DNA from: Pseudomonadota bacterium
GTDB taxonomy: Bacteria; Desulfobacterota; Desulfobacteria; Desulfobacterales; Desulfobacteraceae
Assembly: GCA_018816605.1 (NCBI GenBank)
Contig: JAHIVS010000566.1
Coordinates: 1 to 8,520, forward strand
Direction of reading: 5' to 3'
DNA: 8,520 nt
The notes under the pieces are model-generated. The model was not told where the DNA came from. It ran no database searches and saw nothing but the letters and a program-made list of their open reading frames with translations. Position 1 is the stretch's first letter; every line of letters begins with the position of its first letter. Of this stretch, positions 6,247 through 8,520 are shown piece after piece. The position numbers were made by a program, and so were the translations under genes.

Positions 6247-6513
6247 TTAACCGCATTGGGAACCGCATTCAGGACAGAAATCACAACCATCATGTTTGCC
6301 CATGATAGGGGAGTTGGGACGGAATTGGTTGCTTTCCACCATATCAAAGAAGACACCTTCCAACAAAATTTTATTGGTGGGGCCGGGTTCAGCCGATGCG
6401 GCAAACTGAGCAACCCTCCTATGGACTTTGGTTGGATTCGATTCACCATAGCGCTCAGCAAAATAGAGGCGTTTATAGGCGTTAAGTGCATTTTCAGATA
6501 AGGGCATATTCAC
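6247..6513 (-). CDS. miniature class II ribonucleotide reductase-like protein (N-terminus plus Cys tail)
   Basis: An 88-aa protein. Residues 4-71 (LSENALNAYKRLYF, HRRVAQFAASAE, FFDMVESNQFRPNSPIM) match the pattern of the N-terminal domain of adenosylcobalamin-dependent ribonucleotide reductase (NrdJ), where LSENAL...RRVA...F-PNSPTLMNAG is characteristic. Right after NSPIM the sequence becomes HDGCDFCPECGSQCG, which recalls the redox-active C-terminal tail of NrdJ (GC-x2-C-x2-CG-x2-CG). The whole catalytic barrel is missing, so it cannot reduce nucleotides itself. It could be an internally deleted remnant, or a regulator or thiol partner of a host reductase. The start is GTG at 6513 with GGGA upstream; ATG at 6507 is an alternative. 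A third operator copy precedes it. Confidence 0.6.
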   Translation of the reverse strand: MNMPLSENALNAYKRLYFAERYGESNPTKVHRRVAQFAASAEPGPTNKILLEGVFFDMVESNQFRPNSPIMGKHDGCDFCPECGSQCG

Positions 6514-6528
6514 GTGTTCCCATTTTGG

Positions 6529-6548
6529 TAATGTAAGTAATTACTGTA
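6529..6548 (-). promoter_or_regulatory. palindromic operator copy 3 (upstream of the miniature NrdJ-like gene)
   Basis: TAATGTAA-GTAA-TTACTGTA, with a perfect AGTAATTACT palindrome at 6536-6545. The right half and the following ATTAA are identical to copy 1. It sits 16 nt upstream of the GTG start. The -10 box is poor here (TACATT, 6535-6530), so this promoter may be weak or need activation. Confidence 0.55.
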
Positions 6549-6633
6549 ATTAACAAATACAAAATATGGCAATTTCCATAAGCTGCCACAAATTGTTTAT
6601 TGGGAGTATGAATAGCAGATCATCTCGATCAAA

Positions 6634-6653
6634 TCAAGTAATTAATTACTGTA
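6634..6653. promoter_or_regulatory. palindromic operator copy 4 (no adjacent gene)
   Basis: TCAAGTAA-TTAA-TTACTGTA, containing a perfect 14-bp palindrome AGTAATTAATTACT (6637-6650). Its right half TTACTGTAAT is shared with copies 1 and 3. No credible gene starts close by on either strand. It may serve an unrecognised small RNA, be an auxiliary site about 105 bp from copy 3 (roughly ten helical turns, suitable for looping), or be a remnant. Confidence 0.5.
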
Positions 6654-7162
6654 ATAAAAAACCCTATTTTTTTACGGGCCTGGGTAGCATGGGAGTCTTG
6701 AGTATGAGTGGGTTTTCAGGAAACAGACTTGCAATTAAATTTGAAAATAACCTTGTCTTCAATAAAATTTACAGCAAGCTTTTTTAATTTGGCTTTAGGC
6801 TATCCCAATTTAATTTAAAATCTGAGGATGACAAATTTGCCCATACCAGATATGGTATTTTGAAAATATTTAAAAAGCCCGGACTGGTGAAAGAAACGCT
6901 CGGTAGATTGGGAGATTTGCCTCGTCACTATTGATACCATAAAGACTCACGAGGAAATTGGATCAAATCATTTAATTTTTTTTTGCATAATCCTGCTTTT
7001 TGATGTAGGTTATTTTTAGGAACTTTTGCAGATACAATTTGAATTGTTGAATGTTGGAGGATTTGCCCATAATGCAAAAAAGCATAACTTTAGCTGGATA
7101 TGATGTTGTGTGTTAAAATGATCTTCGAGTGATCACCCTTTATTATTAACCCCATCCCAAAA

Positions 7163-7186
7163 TCTCCCCTGTGGATAGGGGGGAGA
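7163..7186. repeat. inverted repeat in the leader of the CheB-CheR gene
   Basis: 7-bp arms TCTCCCC (7163-7169) and GGGGAGA (7180-7186) with a 10-nt loop, 45 nt before the ATG at 7232. As RNA it would form a GC-rich hairpin. It lacks a T-tract, so it is more likely a leader structure or a binding site than a terminator. Confidence 0.4.
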
Positions 7187-7231
7187 CTATTCACCTCAAA
7201 TACCTTCCTGACCCTTTCAAAGGCAATTGCC

Positions 7232-8520
7232 ATGGCCACTAAAAAGAAAAAAATACCTGCAGTCAAGGATGATTCAGCGAAAAAAGTTAAAACAGAGATA
7301 AAGCCAAAAGAAGATATGAGGTTTCCTGTCGTTGGCATCGGTGCATCAGCCGGTGGACTGGCGGCCATCGAAGCCTTTTTCTCAGGTATGCCTGCTGACA
7401 TTGATCCTGGCATGGCATTTGTTCTGGTGCAGCACCTTGCCCCGGATCATAAGAGTATTCTCACCGACCTTATCAGGCGTTACACCCGTATGAAGGTCTT
7501 TGAGGTCAGTGACGGGATGGTAGTCGAGCCCAATTGCGCCTACATCATTCCGCCCAACCGGGACATGGCTTTTTTTAATGGTAAGCTTCAGTTGCTGGAG
7601 CCCAGCGCTCCCAGGGGGAAGCGTCTGCCAATCGACTTCTTCTTTAGGTCTCTGGCCCAGGACCAGCGCGAAAGCGCCATTGGCATAGTATTGTCCGGTA
7701 CGGGGAGCGACGGGACTTTGGGAGTAAGGGCCATCAAGGGCGAAGGCGGCATGGTCATGGCTCAGACCCCTGATTCAACCGAATACGACGGCATGCCCCG
7801 CAGTGCCATAAGCACTGGGTTAGTGGACTATGAACTCCCTCCGGCTCAAATGCCTGCACAGATTATAGCCTATGTGGCCCAGGCACTGAGTAAACCTTCC
7901 CTGACAATGTCCGATCCGACTCCCAAGGTCGAGAACGCATTGAATAAAATTTTTATCCTGTTGCGTGTCCAGACCGGTCATGACTTTGCTCAGTATAAAC
8001 CCAGCACCATCCTCCGCCGTATAGAAAGACGCATGGCCGTTCATCAGATCGAAGCCATGACCGAATATGTCAAATACCTGCAGCATACTCCGGCAGAAAT
8101 TGAAGCCCTTTTCCGTGACCTATTGATCGGTGTGACCAATTTTTTTCGTGATCCAGATGCCTTTAAGGCTCTTCAGGAACAGGTTATCCCCAAGATTTTT
8201 GCTGATAAGCCATCCTGCGGTGTGATCCGGGTCTGGGCTTCGGGGTGTTCCACCGGTGAGGAAGCCTATTCCCTGGCCATCCTCCTGGCTGAACATCAAC
8301 AAACCATGAAGCAGAGTTTCAAGGTGCAGGTCTTTGCCACCGACATTGACAGCCAATCAATCAGCACAGCCCGAATCGGCCTTTATCCGGCCAGCATCGC
8401 TTCTGATATTTTGCCCGAACGCCTATCACGCTATTTTGTGGCCGAACATAGCGACAGCACCTACCGCATTCACAAAAGCATACGGGATATGCTTGTGTTC
8501 TCCGAGCAAGACGTAATCAA
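7232..8520 (+). CDS. CheB-CheR fusion protein (chemotaxis methylesterase/methyltransferase), 5' part
   Basis: The frame stays open from ATG at 7232 (AAAGG 8 nt upstream) through the window end; 429 codons are visible and the 3' end is missing. After a Lys-rich N-terminus (1-28) comes a CheB methylesterase domain (about 31-190) with GIGASAGG (Ser39), VQHLAPDH (His68) and LSGTGSDGTLG (Asp160). The Ser-Asp spacing of 121 matches the 122 of classical CheB. A CheR methyltransferase follows: helical N-terminal part (about 230-300, ILRRIERRM, LFRDLLIGVTNFFRDPDAF), then the SAM-binding motif WASGCSTGEEAYSLA (335-349) and VFATDID. There is no N-terminal receiver domain, unlike stand-alone CheB. Proteins of this layout often continue into PAS and histidine kinase domains, which cannot be seen here. 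It would act on glutamates of chemoreceptors or form a signalling hybrid. Confidence 0.93.
   Translation, partial: MATKKKKIPAVKDDSAKKVKTEIKPKEDMRFPVVGIGASAGGLAAIEAFFSGMPADIDPGMAFVLVQHLAPDHKSILTDLIRRYTRMKVFEVSDGMVVEPNCAYIIPPNRDMAFFNGKLQLLEPSAPRGKRLPIDFFFRSLAQDQRESAIGIVLSGTGSDGTLGVRAIKGEGGMVMAQTPDSTEYDGMPRSAISTGLVDYELPPAQMPAQIIAYVAQALSKPSLTMSDPTPKVENALNKIFILLRVQTGHDFAQYKPSTILRRIERRMAVHQIEAMTEYVKYLQHTPAEIEALFRDLLIGVTNFFRDPDAFKALQEQVIPKIFADKPSCGVIRVWASGCSTGEEAYSLAILLAEHQQTMKQSFKVQVFATDIDSQSISTARIGLYPASIASDILPERLSRYFVAEHSDSTYRIHKSIRDMLVFSEQDVI

Larger units (their letters stand above)
6549..7231. other. long AT-rich region without a convincing gene
   Basis: A stretch of about 680 bases. A 73-aa plus-strand frame (6566-6787) has no recognisable motif, no good ribosome binding site, and contains the fourth palindrome, so I do not call it. 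The rest holds a small inverted repeat (ATACCA-GATA-TGGTAT, 6843-6858), an 11-bp repeated word ATTTGCCCATA (near 6835 and 7061), and the leader of the CheB-CheR gene. No tRNA, no copy of the ssrA end and no insertion sequence is seen. It may contain the decayed far end of the element. Confidence 0.5.

Noticed and set aside
6228..6491. 87-aa minus-strand frame in another phase over the NrdJ-like gene
   Set aside because: It would overlap operator copy 2 and shows no family pattern, whereas the 6247-6513 frame has clear RNR-like motifs.
6566..6787. 73-aa plus-strand frame
   Set aside because: No ribosome binding site, no motif, low-complexity composition, and it contains the palindromic operator copy 4.
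6835..7071. Possible CRISPR or long repeat suggested by the repeated word ATTTGCCCATA
   Set aside because: Only two 11-bp copies about 225 bp apart with no regular spacing; consistent with chance in AT-rich DNA.
7044..7073. Candidate promoter for CheB-CheR (TTGTTG-N18-CATAAT)
   Set aside because: Both boxes are weak and the region is AT-rich, so such matches are expected by chance; not strong enough to list.
7090..7413. 107-aa minus-strand frame over the CheB-CheR start
   Set aside because: Antisense to the conserved CheB domain and its leader; the plus frame has all three catalytic motifs.

Overview
The window looks like chromosome of a Gram-negative deltaproteobacterium (Desulfobacterota, perhaps the Desulfobacter group). 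The basis is the gene order ptsH-ptsI-smpB-ssrA, the encoded tmRNA tag ADDYNYAVAA, and the composition; this is inference from gene content, not a database match.

Region 1 (about 1-3157, + strand) is core genome. A PTS phosphocarrier HPr (ptsH, GTG start) overlaps enzyme I (ptsI) by 8 nt. smpB follows after 3 nt. ssrA (tmRNA) has its own consensus sigma70 promoter (TTGACT-N17-TATAAT). SmpB and tmRNA act together to rescue stalled ribosomes.

Region 2 (about 3158-6660, - strand genes) is an accessory element inserted at the 3' end of ssrA, a common integration target. A tyrosine recombinase with an N-terminal Cys/His cluster lies convergent to ssrA and stops 14 nt past the CCA end. Beyond a bidirectional-looking terminator is a compact minus-strand cluster, in transcription order: an 88-aa protein resembling the N-terminus of class II ribonucleotide reductase joined to an NrdJ-like Cys tail; a 69-aa Cys-cluster protein; a NUDIX-family hydrolase; a protein like the nucleotide-modification-associated domain 1 (DUF1599) family; and two small overlapping ORFs. 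The theme is nucleotide or nucleotide-pool metabolism. Four copies of a palindromic motif (GTAA-N4-TTAC core in a 20-bp unit) sit upstream of the integrase, the 69-aa gene and the 88-aa gene, plus one in front of no visible gene. In two of them an arm overlaps a TATAAT box. This looks like the control circuit of the element; its regulator is not in the window.

Region 3 (about 6549-7231) is AT-rich and has no convincing gene. It holds the fourth palindrome, small inverted repeats and the leader of the next gene.

Region 4 (7232 to the end, + strand) is the 5' part of a CheB-CheR fusion (methylesterase plus methyltransferase, no receiver domain), open at the window edge. No second copy of the ssrA 3' end is visible, so the far boundary of the element is unresolved: it may lie beyond the window or have decayed.
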